Source: an uncultured Alphaproteobacteria bacterium (lineage in GTDB: Bacteria > Pseudomonadota > Alphaproteobacteria > Micavibrionales > UBA1664). From it: a stretch of 64,000 nucleotides of DNA. The stretch's first letter is position 1; each line of letters begins with the position of its first letter. The translations under genes were made by a program, and so were the position numbers. Location of the stretch: the NCBI GenBank assembly GCA_943789475.1, contig CALSUG010000001.1, forward strand, positions 111,926 through 175,925. Direction: 5' to 3'. The notes under the pieces are model-generated. The model ran no database searches. It had not been told where the DNA came from and was given only the letters and a program-made list of their open reading frames with translations. Below, in pieces: positions 27,310 through 36,686 of this stretch.

Positions 27310-28410
27310 ATGGAACATATCAATACATACACTCCCCCCGTTATTACAGAAGCCCTAACCTATGACGATGTCCTACTAACACCGCAAGATACATGTGTGA
27401 CGCCTGACCAAGTATCAACACAAACATCACTATCTAAATCTTTATCACTTAATATTCCAATCCTATCCGCCGCGATGGATACGGTATCTGAATATGACAT
27501 GGGTGTTGCCATGGCGGATAATGGTGGAATTGCGGTTTTACACCGCAATATGGAGATAGAAACACAAGCGGACATAATCAAAAAATTAAATGATAATGGT
27601 CACCAATCTGCCGCCGCAATAGGGTCTAACCCTGCACAGCTTGATCGTGCAAAAGCACTCATTGACGCTGGCGTTAATATGCTCGTGATCGATACAGCTC
27701 ACGGCCACTCTAAAGCTGTTTTAAATCAAGTTGAAACCGTTCGTTCATTATCAGACGACTTAACATTATGTGCAGGTAACATTGCCACGGCAAAAGCAGC
27801 CGAGGCACTCATCGATCTTGGCGTGAATGCCGTTAAAGTTGGTATTGGTCCCGGATCAATTTGCACAACACGTATTGTTGCCGGTGTGGGTGTCCCACAG
27901 CTTAGCGCGGTTATGAATGTTGCATCCGTAGCAAAAAACAAAGGCGTTGCCGTTATCGCCGATGGTGGGTTACGCCATTCAGGTGATATTGTGAAGGCAT
28001 TGGCCGCAGGGGCAGATGCAGTGATGGTTGGATCATTATTGGCCGGAACAAATGAGTCCCCCGGAGAGATAATTTCAATTAATGGTGAAAAATATAAGGC
28101 CTATCGTGGAATGGGATCCATCGGCGCCATGCAAGAAGGTTCCGCCGATCGTTATTTCCAAAGAAACAATTCCGAGGCGAACAAACTTGTCGCCGAAGGT
28201 GTCGAAGGATTAACAAAAGCCAAAGGTTCTACATCTGATATTTTATATCAACTTGTTGGTGGATTACGCTCAGGCATGGGATATATCGGCGCACAAACAA
28301 TTGCACACATGCCACAACGCGCTGAATTTGTACGCATTAGTAACGCAGGGTTAAAAGAAAGCCACGTCCACGATTTGGCATCAATGCAATCCGCACCAAA
28401 TTATGGATGA
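27310..28410 (+). CDS. guaB: IMP dehydrogenase lacking CBS domains
   Basis: 366 residues. It should oxidise IMP to XMP, the first step to GMP. The barrel is intact: ALTYDDVLLTPQD, LSAAMDTVSE, IDTAHGHS, the active-site loop GIGPGSICTTRIVAGVGVPQ with the catalytic Cys, IADGGLRHSGDIVKALAAGADAVMVGS, the YRGMGSIGAMQ flap and GLRSGMGYIGA. The usual pair of regulatory CBS domains (about 120 residues) is absent between IETQADIIKK and GHQSAAAIG. GMP reductase is less likely, given the GSADRYFQ and VAEGVEG segments. Confidence 0.85.
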   Translation: MEHINTYTPPVITEALTYDDVLLTPQDTCVTPDQVSTQTSLSKSLSLNIPILSAAMDTVSEYDMGVAMADNGGIAVLHRNMEIETQADIIKKLNDNGHQSAAAIGSNPAQLDRAKALIDAGVNMLVIDTAHGHSKAVLNQVETVRSLSDDLTLCAGNIATAKAAEALIDLGVNAVKVGIGPGSICTTRIVAGVGVPQLSAVMNVASVAKNKGVAVIADGGLRHSGDIVKALAAGADAVMVGSLLAGTNESPGEIISINGEKYKAYRGMGSIGAMQEGSADRYFQRNNSEANKLVAEGVEGLTKAKGSTSDILYQLVGGLRSGMGYIGAQTIAHMPQRAEFVRISNAGLKESHVHDLASMQSAPNYG

Positions 28411-28472
28411 CATAATATAAAATATAGTTTAAACATAATCCTAAAATAAAATTAAATACAGGGATTATAAAA

Positions 28473-29675
28473 ATGGTTACAGAGGTGTTCGAAAAAGTCA
28501 AAATGCCAAGAGTTCATTACACAGTTCCAAAAGCAGAAATGCATGTCCATATCTCGCTCGCATTATCCGATGAAGGATTTAAACGCCGCGTAAAAAAACG
28601 TAGAACCCCTCTCGAACTCGATTTTATGGTCAACCGTGAAAAACGATATTATCAAAACCTAACCGAATTTCATGGCACATACGAAAATTGCCGTGACATG
28701 ACAAAAACACCACAAGAACTTGCCGATACCGTCCAACAATATTTACAACGTATTGCGCGTGAAGGCGCCGTTTATGCCGAAATATCAAATTCTTTCCGTG
28801 AAGGTGCTCTATTTGAATCACAGATGGAGGCCGTTTCGGCAGGAATAGAAGCTGCTCGTCATAACATGGGTATTGAATCCCGCATTGTTGTCACATCACT
28901 ACGCAATAGTGGTGCAGAAAAAGCCGAAGAAGCAGTTAAATCTCTCGCAAAAATAAAAGAAAAATATCCACTTATTACAGGTTTTGGCTTGGTTGGGGAT
29001 GAAGGTGTAAATCGTTTTTCCGACTTTAAAAAATCTCTACATATGGCCTGGGATGCAGGATTTGGTCTAACACCTCATGTGGCGGAACAACAACTCCACA
29101 ATGCTGTCGATTTTTTAGACTCAATTCCTGAAGAAGCATGGAATATCAATCCTAGCGATCAGCGCCGTTTACGCGTTGGTCACGGTGTACTCATTCATAT
29201 GTCCTCTGACCTCATGCGCGAATTTGCAGAGCGACAAATTTGTATGGAACTTTGTATTTCTGCAAACAAACGTATCGGCCTACCACAAGAAACAAAAATT
29301 TTAAAATCAGGTAACATTATCAAGGCAACAACAAGCGATCGCTTTATTACAATTGACCGTGATTTACGCCCATATTATGAACAAGCCGAAGAGCACCCAA
29401 TAAAAACACTTATAGATGCGGGCATTCCAGTATGTTTAGGATCAGATAACCCTCTTTTGATGAATACAAATATTGGTAAAGAATACTCCATGTCTCATAA
29501 AGCTGGTGTAACGGAAACCTCTGACCACCTACAAATAACACGCAATGCCATTATGAATGCAAACGTTGATGCGGTCACACGGGGGCGCCTGTTATCTCAT
29601 ATTGATAATTACACCATTGATCCTCGTCCGACAGCCACAGCTCTTGGACACAAACGTGTTGAATTAGCTCTTTAG
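28473..29675 (+). CDS. add: Adenosine deaminase family protein
   Basis: 400 residues, amidohydrolase fold. Metal-site motifs are in order: VPKAEMHVHISLAL, HVAEQ, RVGHGVLI and LGSDNPLLMNT. It probably deaminates adenosine or adenine, feeding IMP toward the neighbouring guaB. The usual HxHL(E/D)G start motif is HVHISLAL, a mild departure, so the exact substrate is uncertain. It is 62 bases after guaB. Confidence 0.8.
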   Translation: MVTEVFEKVKMPRVHYTVPKAEMHVHISLALSDEGFKRRVKKRRTPLELDFMVNREKRYYQNLTEFHGTYENCRDMTKTPQELADTVQQYLQRIAREGAVYAEISNSFREGALFESQMEAVSAGIEAARHNMGIESRIVVTSLRNSGAEKAEEAVKSLAKIKEKYPLITGFGLVGDEGVNRFSDFKKSLHMAWDAGFGLTPHVAEQQLHNAVDFLDSIPEEAWNINPSDQRRLRVGHGVLIHMSSDLMREFAERQICMELCISANKRIGLPQETKILKSGNIIKATTSDRFITIDRDLRPYYEQAEEHPIKTLIDAGIPVCLGSDNPLLMNTNIGKEYSMSHKAGVTETSDHLQITRNAIMNANVDAVTRGRLLSHIDNYTIDPRPTATALGHKRVELAL

Positions 29676-29726
29676 GATTAATCAAACTCTTTGACTTACA
29701 ACTTATAATTTCCGATACTGCGTTTC

Positions 29727-30545
29727 ATGACATACGAACCAAAAAGAAACGCAGAAGGCATCCCGCTACATACCGAAGAAGGATTTGCAAAAATGCGTGT
29801 GGCCGGAAAATTAGCCTCCGAAACGCTCGATTTTATCACACCACATGTTGTGGAGGGCGTAAGCACAGAAGAACTGGATGACCTCATCCATAGCTTCATC
29901 ACACGCAATGGCGCAACTCCTGCCACATTAGGATACAAAGGATATCCCAAGTCATCATGTATTTCGATCAATAATGTTATTTGTCACGGTATCCCTTCCC
30001 GTGAAAGAAAATTAAAAAAAGGTGATATTTTAAACATTGATGTCACTGCAATTGTCGATGGGTGGTTTGGCGACACATCCCGCATGTATACGGTTGGTGA
30101 GCCTTCCATAAAGGCTAAACGTCTCATGGATGTCACATACCGATGCCTTATAGAATCTATCGAAATGGTTAAACCTGGCATCACACTGGGTGACATTGGC
30201 CACAAGATTCAGTCGATCGCCGAACCAGAACGTTTTTCCGTGGTTCGTGATTTTTGCGGACATGGTATTGGAACACAATTTCATGAACCGCCAAGCGTTG
30301 TTCATTTTGGTAAACCCGGCCAAGGAACGGTATTAGAAGAAGGCATGATGTTCACCATCGAACCGATGATTAACGAAGGTAAATTTGACGCAAAGATTTT
30401 GGATGATGGGTGGACCGCCGTCACACGTGATCGTAAACTTTCAGCGCAATTCGAACACACCCTCGCCGTAACCGCCGATGGGTATGAAATATTCACACTC
30501 TCACCTGCGGGATATACAAAGCCACCTTATGACATCAAGGGATAA
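29727..30545 (+). CDS. map: Type I methionine aminopeptidase
   Basis: 272 residues. It removes the initiator Met. Metal ligands are visible in DVTAIVDGWFGDTSRMY (two Asp), CGHGIGTQFHEPPSVVHF (His), FTIEPMINEG (Glu) and QFEHTLAVT (Glu). YPKSSCISINNVICHGIP is the typical entrance motif. It overlaps the start of radC by about 17 bases. Confidence 0.96.
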   Translation: MTYEPKRNAEGIPLHTEEGFAKMRVAGKLASETLDFITPHVVEGVSTEELDDLIHSFITRNGATPATLGYKGYPKSSCISINNVICHGIPSRERKLKKGDILNIDVTAIVDGWFGDTSRMYTVGEPSIKAKRLMDVTYRCLIESIEMVKPGITLGDIGHKIQSIAEPERFSVVRDFCGHGIGTQFHEPPSVVHFGKPGQGTVLEEGMMFTIEPMINEGKFDAKILDDGWTAVTRDRKLSAQFEHTLAVTADGYEIFTLSPAGYTKPPYDIKG

Positions 30546-31218
30546 ACCACACCATACGGGTCATCGCGATCGCCTCCGCCAACGATTTCAAGATGGTGGT
30601 GACACCGCATTGGCCGATTATGAGTTATTAGAACTACTCCTTTTTACCGCCATTCCACGCAAAGATGTGAAACCAATTGCGAAAGACCTTCTCGCTCAAT
30701 TTGGCACGATCCACAAAATGTTTGCCGCAAAAATTGAAGACCTGTGCACTATAAAAGGTATCTCCGAAAATACTGCAATATTTATAAAATCTATCCACGC
30801 TCTACACACGCGTGGCATGTCTAATGATCTAATAAACAAACCGATTCTCAACAATTGGGATCGTTTGCTTGATTATTGTCATGCAACCATGGCCGAAGAC
30901 GATATAGAAAAATTTTATATCCTGTACCTTAATCGCAAAAACACCCTCATTCATAAAGAAGTTCACGCATCAGGGACCGTTGATGCCGCCAATGTCTATA
31001 TCCGTGAAATCATGAAAAAGGCCATGAACTTGGGTGCGACCTCCCTCGTCCTCATCCATAATCACCCCAGCGGCGATCCAACACCTTCAGGTGACGATAT
31101 TACCGTTACAAATTTATTAATCGATGCCGGAAAACCCTTAGGAATTGAAATCCATGATCACCTTATTATTTCACGCAGTGGTCATATGAGTTTTAGAAAT
31201 TTAGGCTTGATAGGATAA
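30529..31218 (+). CDS. radC: RadC family JAB protein
   Basis: 229 residues from the chosen ATG. N-terminal helix-hairpin-helix region (DYELLELLLFTAIPRKDVKPIAKDLL) and C-terminal JAB/MPN+ domain with LIHNHPSGDPTPSGDD. The first glutamate of the motif is in KEVHASGTVD. The biochemical role is unsettled; it was once tied to DNA repair. The family often travels with mobile DNA but here follows map. Confidence 0.93.
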   Translation: MTSRDKPHHTGHRDRLRQRFQDGGDTALADYELLELLLFTAIPRKDVKPIAKDLLAQFGTIHKMFAAKIEDLCTIKGISENTAIFIKSIHALHTRGMSNDLINKPILNNWDRLLDYCHATMAEDDIEKFYILYLNRKNTLIHKEVHASGTVDAANVYIREIMKKAMNLGATSLVLIHNHPSGDPTPSGDDITVTNLLIDAGKPLGIEIHDHLIISRSGHMSFRNLGLIG

Positions 31219-31695
31219 TCTTGTATTTTTTTGAGGGTACATCATGCGACCGAATTCGAACGGAGAAACCGCGTTATTAATAAAAGCATGAAAACCTGCA
31301 GAATGAAGGCTATTATTTCCCAAATCAACAACACAGTTTTCCAACTCAGGATTTCTTTCTACTATCCCACGTATATTCGATGATATTAATGAAATTTGTT
31401 TTAGAACATCTGCATCTGCTTTATAATATTCTTGAACCTTTGAGGAAGATTTATCTAATAAGTTTAAAAAGCCAGACCATGTTGAACTATTATCATTTCC
31501 CAATAACATGGCCTCTTCCATCATTCTTTGTAGGGTTTGATAGGTACGAGTACGCATAGCATTATTTCCACTATGACCAAACGCGATTGTTTTGCACAAC
31601 ACATCAACAGATCGTTGCAAGTCTCGACGTGGTTGCCCAACCAGCCCTCCAATAAAATTTACACCATCTTTAAATATTTGCGAAACATTGATCAT
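31201..31695 (-). CDS. Hypothetical protein
   Basis: 164 residues, mainly helical, soluble. It overlaps the radC 3' end by 18 bases (convergent). No family recognised. No strong ribosome site before the ATG. Confidence 0.5.
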   Translation of the reverse strand: MINVSQIFKDGVNFIGGLVGQPRRDLQRSVDVLCKTIAFGHSGNNAMRTRTYQTLQRMMEEAMLLGNDNSSTWSGFLNLLDKSSSKVQEYYKADADVLKQISLISSNIRGIVERNPELENCVVDLGNNSLHSAGFHAFINNAVSPFEFGRMMYPQKNTRLSYQA

Positions 31696-31826
31696 ATTAT
31701 TATGTATAATTTATTTTTATCTAAATGTCAAATTTAAAAATTTGCATCCGTGTGGATAACCTGTCATAGTCAAATTGCGTTTGATAGACGCCATGACGAC
31801 CACGTGCCTTTTTTGATTATTTTTTA

Positions 31827-31868
31827 ATTAAGCACCGACTACGCCCATAACGACTATCAGTGCTTAAT
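31827..31868 (+). promoter_or_regulatory. Hairpin in the cspA leader
   Basis: ATTAAGCAC and GTGCTTAAT are perfect 9-bp arms around 24 bases, in the long untranslated stretch before cspA. Cold-shock genes often have structured leaders that switch with temperature, so this may be such an element. Confidence 0.4.
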
Positions 31869-31897
31869 ATGAAACAGCCAACAAAGGAGATCTTCTC

Positions 31898-32107
31898 ATG
31901 GCAACAGGTACAGTAAAATGGTTTAATTCAACAAAAGGTTACGGGTTCATTACACCTGATGAAGGCGGACAAGATGTATTCGTACATATTTCTGCAGTTC
32001 AAGCAGCAGGCATGCAATCTTTAGAAGATAATCAAAAGCTTTCTTTTGAACTTCAAAATGACCCTGCAAAAGGCAAAACTTCTGCGGTAAATCTACAAGC
32101 TGCTTAA
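31898..32107 (+). CDS. cspA: Cold-shock protein
   Basis: 69 residues, single CSD/OB fold. RNP1 (KGYGFITP) and RNP2 (DVFVHISAV) are intact, following GTVKWFNSTKG. It acts as an RNA chaperone. AAAGGAGAT lies 8 bases before the ATG. Its own terminator is the hairpin at 32139 that the casposon split and duplicated. Confidence 0.96.
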   Translation: MATGTVKWFNSTKGYGFITPDEGGQDVFVHISAVQAAGMQSLEDNQKLSFELQNDPAKGKTSAVNLQAA

Positions 32108-32138
32108 TTTAACCTTTGGTTATATAAGAATTCTAAAA

Positions 32139-32156
32139 CCCGCTATTTTTAGCGGG
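32139..32156 (+). repeat. Target site duplication, left copy (terminator hairpin)
   Basis: CCCGCTATTTTTAGCGGG is repeated in the same orientation at 39534-39551. It is a 7-bp stem with a TTTT loop. The loop is T-rich on the plus strand in both copies, so they form a direct repeat and are not part of the inverted repeat. Because the arms are palindromic, the true duplication could be 12, 14, 16 or 18 bp. Confidence 0.9.
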
Positions 32157-32250
32157 GGTATAGTGATAAGTTAGAAAGTTCTGAAATCTGACCATATTGA
32201 CTAGCTAGAATTGATTAAACCGCTATCAGAATGATAGCGGTTTTTTCTTT
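32157..32250 (+). repeat. Casposon terminal inverted repeat, left
   Basis: The first 71 bases match the reverse complement of 39463-39533 with one mismatch (A/G at base 13). The similarity continues, less exactly, through a hairpin and T run to 32250. It begins GGTATAGTGATAAG. Confidence 0.95.
32217..32246 (+). terminator. Terminator inside the left inverted repeat
   Basis: A 12-bp perfect stem (AAACCGCTATCA with TGATAGCGGTTT), loop GAA, then a T run on the plus strand. It faces transcription entering from cspA, whose own terminator lost its T tract on this side. It can also end the element's minus-strand transcript, but with a weaker tract (TTTAATC). Confidence 0.8.
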
Positions 32251-32257
32251 ATAAAGA

Positions 32258-33943
32258 TTAAGTAATCTTCAAGGTTCGTGATAAAGGCTTTTGTTTTTTA
32301 TCAGCTATTAACAAACCTCTTTTCTCAAGTAATGCAGTTGTATCTGGTAGCTTACCTGTGAAATTTTGAAATTGATTTAATGGAGATATAGTCGCACCCT
32401 TAGATAAGATATCTTCTCTAAATTTTTGTCCTGCATCTCGACTTCTTAACCCAGACTGTTCAAATACCTTGAATGCAGCAGTATCTAAAACAGATGACCA
32501 CATGTAAGAATAATAACCACAAGCATATCCACCCGCAAAAATATGCGCGAATGATGTGGTAGTGCATGCCCCATATGATGGCATAAGAGCAGCACGAGAC
32601 TTTATTGATTGCTCTATATCATATGCACCACTTTCGGGACTTGGTGTATAATAATTCCAAGCCAAATCGGTTTCAATTAATTGTAGTTGCCTTACCGTAC
32701 CGATAGCGTTCCCTGACTTTTGTGCCTCTTCTCTTGATCTTAATAATTTTAACGGTATGGTTTCACCAGTTTCATGATGCTTAGCGACTGATTGCACATA
32801 CTCAACATCATCAAGCCAGTTTTCCATTATTTGAGAAGGCAGTTCAACAAAATCCCATGGTACCGATGTGCCGCTCAAACTGTGAAATCTTGATTTACTG
32901 AGAAGCGTGTGTAAACCATGTCCCATTTCATGGTATAATGTTTTCGCTTGACCTACAGTTAATAAAATAGGCTCACCTTCACTCGGTTTAGATATATTCA
33001 TATTTATATCCGCAACTGGAAGGTTCGTTTTCCCATCTAATGTTTCATAGTGTCCAGCGATTTGATAAGCCCACGCCCCAACCTTTTTATGATCACGGGC
33101 AAATAAATCCATAGCAATATTACCAATAATACTACCGTCTTCATCATAAACGTCATAAGTAACTATGTCTTGCTGACTCTCTAAAGTTGAATAATCATCG
33201 TTTTGAACAAAACGAATGCCATAAAGATCGTTTAGTAAACCAAATAAACCTTGTTTGACTGATTCTAACTCTAAATAAGGCTTCATATCATTGGCGTCAT
33301 AATCGTAGTTTTCTTTTGTATGAAGCTTTGAATAATAACTCATATCCCATGGCTCGAATACTTCTAAACCATCTTGGGATTTTGCAAAATCTGCCAATTC
33401 AGATATCTCTGATTTCGCTGCATTAACGGCATAAGGATACATTTCTTCAACAAAATCTATAATGGCTTGAGGTGATTCAAGCATGCGATCATCCATTGCA
33501 TAGTCACCATGCGTTTTAAATCCCTTTAGGTTTGCACTTTTCTTGCGAATAGATGCTATCTCTTTTAAAATTTCATTATTATCGAATTCACCATCATTGC
33601 AACGTGTGGAATAAGCTCTCCACATTCTTTCTCTAAGGCTTCTATTGGTCGCATTGCCCATTATTTCTAAGTAGTCATAGGGTTGTAAATTAAATAGCCA
33701 ACCATCTTTCTCATTATCTGTTGCACGTTCTTTCGCTCTATCAATTACATCACTCGGAATGCCGTCTAGCTCTTCTAGTGATTTAACTGCTATCAATGTA
33801 TCGTTAGTTGCACGCGTGACATTCTCACGAAATTTAACAGCCAATTCTGATAATCTGTTGCTTAAGTTTTCTAATTCTTTCTTTTGTTCATCAGACAAAA
33901 GAGCACCGTTGTTAACGAAACTGGTTTGATTGTTTTTAAATGC
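32258..33943 (-). pseudogene. M3 family oligopeptidase, 5'-truncated
   Basis: The frame encodes the C-terminal three quarters of an M3 (Dcp/PrlC-like) thimet oligopeptidase. The zinc site is intact: LYHEMGHGLH (His323, Glu324, His327 counted from the TTG at 33898) with the third ligand in FVELPSQIMENW. About 540 residues remain of a usual 680 or so. Homology starts abruptly at SFVNNGALLSDEQKK just after an in-frame TAG, and there the frame overlaps the polB 3' end. No ATG is near; a TTG is the first usable start. Probably a captured host gene fragment. Whether it is translated is unknown; the C-terminal catalytic region could fold. Confidence 0.8.
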
Positions 33944-36333
33944 CTATCTGATTGCATGCACAGTAAAAAATTAAAAGGGCGAACACGATCATTATAACTC
34001 CTATCGGCGTTATAAATATTAAACCATCTCTCTAATATGGGTTTTGTTGCACCATATCGGCTAACAGCAGGTGTATTGAAGTTTTTCAGACTTTGATAAT
34101 CAGGATGTCTATTTCCAAGTGAGGCACTAATAATTTCAAACCATAAATCTTGTTGCCATGGTTGAGCATCTTCTAAATTTTTAATATCAGGGCTTTGATA
34201 GGGTGCGATTAAATGGCCTAATCCATGGGATGATACCTTTCTTAAAACAGGTTTCCCGTTGTTATCTAAATTATATAATGCGTATCTTTTGGATGATACG
34301 GCATGACAATAAAGAGGCTCTAAATCATCCTTATTATCTCGGCTATAATTATAATCTTCGATTTTAAGTAGTGGTGATTTATTTTTTGAATAGGGATTCA
34401 AAGGCGTAAACCATTCCGAAATTGAAAAGGATCGATTATAAAAATCATCTTGTGTCATGTTATGGGGTTTTGCCAAGGCCATACTATCGGTATCACAAAA
34501 TGCCCAATCTAAACCCGCCTCAATCGCTAGATGTTCCGTTGTTGCAAGCATCAAACGTGCCGCGCCCGTTATTAATGTCGCTAAAAGAGGATGAAAAAAT
34601 GTCCCTGCTTTTTCAAACTTATTCTTTTCTAAATGGTTTGGAGTGCCGTTATAACCGTTACAGATTAATTTCTGCTTTAACTTTTCTTCTTCAACATTTA
34701 ATTCAACAAAAATACCGTAACTTGTCGCATTGGCCAAAATTTTAAGTGCCTGTTGCTGATTATCTAAAATATCTTTCTCAAATGGCGTTGCTGTTTTGAT
34801 TTTGTCTTTAACCGCACTTCGCAAATCAATAGTCGTTTTGAAAAGATCGTCTTCATAAGGGTTCACGATATAATCTTGATTACCTGCAACACAAATAGAT
34901 TTCAAGTCTTCTTGCGGTGAACACGGTGTGAATGAAATTGCTTTTATTATTTCAGGTGTTTTCCCTGTTAAAATCTGAGATGAAATACAATCAGCAAGCG
35001 TAAACCATAAATTTTCATCACTCGTTAAATAGTTTAATCCGATTGTATATTGAGCATCGCCACCATATTTTGCACGTACAGGAAATATATCACTATCAGG
35101 CTTAATTTTAACAAGCGTGGTTAATAATTTCCACGTATCAGGATTTTGTAAATCGGATATTTTAAAATCATTAAAGAATGTTTTTGTTTCTATCGTGCTG
35201 TCATAATAATTCATGCCTTGTGATGTTACAAATCGCCATAACCCCATGAGTGTGCAAACTGTTGGATACATGGATAGAAAGTCACAATATAGAATTTGCG
35301 TTGGTGTTTTTCGAATATGCACTTCCGAACGCCCACCAAAATAAGAACTCATGATGTTCCCAATAAGATCATCAGGGAAATCAGGTTGCATTTTTTGCCA
35401 TGGTTGAATGCCCATATCGCGTAAATAGGCTTTGCCCAAACTGGCCTCGCTATGAATATTATGTGATGACGTCAATTTCAATCCATGTAAATCATAGAGC
35501 TTTTGAAGCTTTGTATAGCATTGCCAAGTTGTTTCAGTATCGCGCACCGCATATTCGATATAATCGGCTGTTAGTGCTTTGCCGTGATCATCCGTTAATT
35601 GTTTCAATGCATCAACACTCAAAGATTTAGCCAATGAATCAAGTGTATGTGATTGACTGGTCAATGCCGCCGCTAATGTTTTAACATCAATAAAAAAGCC
35701 ACGGCGAATAGGATTTTTTCGTTTTTTCTTGCGATTGGGTTTTGATGTTCTTTGTCCTTTGGGTGTTGTAAATTGAATAAATGAATTACGCGCGGACATA
35801 TGCTTGATTTGTACCCTTGGATAAAAATCATTCTCGATTAATTTAAACGTAAATCCACCCTGCATTAATTTATTGTGTTTTGTTGTTCGTGCCTCGGCAT
35901 GATCAATTGCCAAACGTGAAATATCGAAAGGTAAATTAAATCCAACAATACGAGAGCGATATTTATAACCAACACCAAAAAATATCTTTTTGATAAATTC
36001 AGCAACCGTCAAAATAGTTAAATTATTTTGCGTTGCACATTCTTTAAGGGTTCTAATTTCACCCTCTGTTAAAACGTCTTCATCGTAAAAAATACCTTTA
36101 TGCGTTATCACGTCACCTTTACGCACTTGATATGTTCCAAATCGCAATTTTTGTGACGCATCAATTGTAGTTTCAGTATCAAAGATTAATGTCCAACAAG
36201 ATGGTTCGGGTCGTTTGCGCGCGGATTTCTTCTGTGTCGTCGGTGACGCGGCTGTTATTGGATCATTTTTTGTGACATAGGCACGCAACGCAATTGGCAA
36301 ATCTTCACTTATCGGAATATTTTGATTACCCAT
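33871..36333 (-). CDS. polB: Family B DNA polymerase of the casposon
   Basis: 820 residues. Exonuclease: Exo I IFDTETT (Asp52, Glu54), Exo II GFNLPFD (Asn133, Asp137), Exo III YAVRD (Tyr261, Asp265). Polymerase: motif A CDFLSMYPTV (Asp351), motif B KILANATSYG (531-540), motif C FCDTDS (Asp614, Asp616). It likely copies the element during or after transposition. The ATG overlaps the HNH stop by 8 bases. The last 17 or so residues (from about VSLTTVLF) come from M3 peptidase DNA read in another frame, so the native C-terminus was lost at the fusion. Confidence 0.93.
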   Translation of the reverse strand: MGNQNIPISEDLPIALRAYVTKNDPITAASPTTQKKSARKRPEPSCWTLIFDTETTIDASQKLRFGTYQVRKGDVITHKGIFYDEDVLTEGEIRTLKECATQNNLTILTVAEFIKKIFFGVGYKYRSRIVGFNLPFDISRLAIDHAEARTTKHNKLMQGGFTFKLIENDFYPRVQIKHMSARNSFIQFTTPKGQRTSKPNRKKKRKNPIRRGFFIDVKTLAAALTSQSHTLDSLAKSLSVDALKQLTDDHGKALTADYIEYAVRDTETTWQCYTKLQKLYDLHGLKLTSSHNIHSEASLGKAYLRDMGIQPWQKMQPDFPDDLIGNIMSSYFGGRSEVHIRKTPTQILYCDFLSMYPTVCTLMGLWRFVTSQGMNYYDSTIETKTFFNDFKISDLQNPDTWKLLTTLVKIKPDSDIFPVRAKYGGDAQYTIGLNYLTSDENLWFTLADCISSQILTGKTPEIIKAISFTPCSPQEDLKSICVAGNQDYIVNPYEDDLFKTTIDLRSAVKDKIKTATPFEKDILDNQQQALKILANATSYGIFVELNVEEEKLKQKLICNGYNGTPNHLEKNKFEKAGTFFHPLLATLITGAARLMLATTEHLAIEAGLDWAFCDTDSMALAKPHNMTQDDFYNRSFSISEWFTPLNPYSKNKSPLLKIEDYNYSRDNKDDLEPLYCHAVSSKRYALYNLDNNGKPVLRKVSSHGLGHLIAPYQSPDIKNLEDAQPWQQDLWFEIISASLGNRHPDYQSLKNFNTPAVSRYGATKPILERWFNIYNADRSYNDRVRPFNFLLCMQSDRHLKTIKPVSLTTVLFCLMNKRKN

Positions 36334-36673
36334 AATGTAACCGATCTTGTGCGCTTTGGATTAAATATTGTCCGTATTCCTTTAATCGTTCAACTAAGAG
36401 TTCGAAAAAATCAGCAAGCCCAATTAACAAATGTCCAATATTTTCGAGTGTTATATTTTCGGCACTTATTTTCTTGGGATGATCATATTGTGAATCGCTT
36501 AATTTACGGTGACAATTGCGGCATACGTTACATAGATCATCACCATAATGTTGACCTGCAATATGATGTTGCTCAAGGCACTCCCAACTATCTTCACCGC
36601 ATATAATGCAAGTGGGATAATTAGAGCCTAAAGTTTCAAGGCGTTTTTGTTTACGTGCTTCTTTATCATTCAT
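36326..36673 (-). CDS. HNH endonuclease of the casposon
   Basis: 115 residues from the ATG preceded by AAGGAGAAAAA. It has an HNH core: CIICGED, CLEQHHIAGQHYGDDLCNVCRNCHRKLSD, with two Cys pairs for a structural zinc. HNH nucleases accompany Cas1 and PolB in many casposons; the role in transposition is not settled. A longer frame to 36769 is rejected because of the strong internal ribosome site. It overlaps polB. Confidence 0.9.
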   Translation of the reverse strand: MNDKEARKQKRLETLGSNYPTCIICGEDSWECLEQHHIAGQHYGDDLCNVCRNCHRKLSDSQYDHPKKISAENITLENIGHLLIGLADFFELLVERLKEYGQYLIQSAQDRLHYG

Positions 36674-36686
36674 GTTTTTTCTCCTT

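Noticed and set aside
32139..32250. Inverted repeat beginning at the outer hairpin
   Set aside because: The loop is TTTT on the plus strand on both sides, so the outer hairpin is a direct repeat (target duplication), not part of the inverted repeat.
33898..33900. ATG-started intact M3 peptidase
   Set aside because: The codon there is TTG, homology continues upstream of it, and the family N-terminal quarter is absent.
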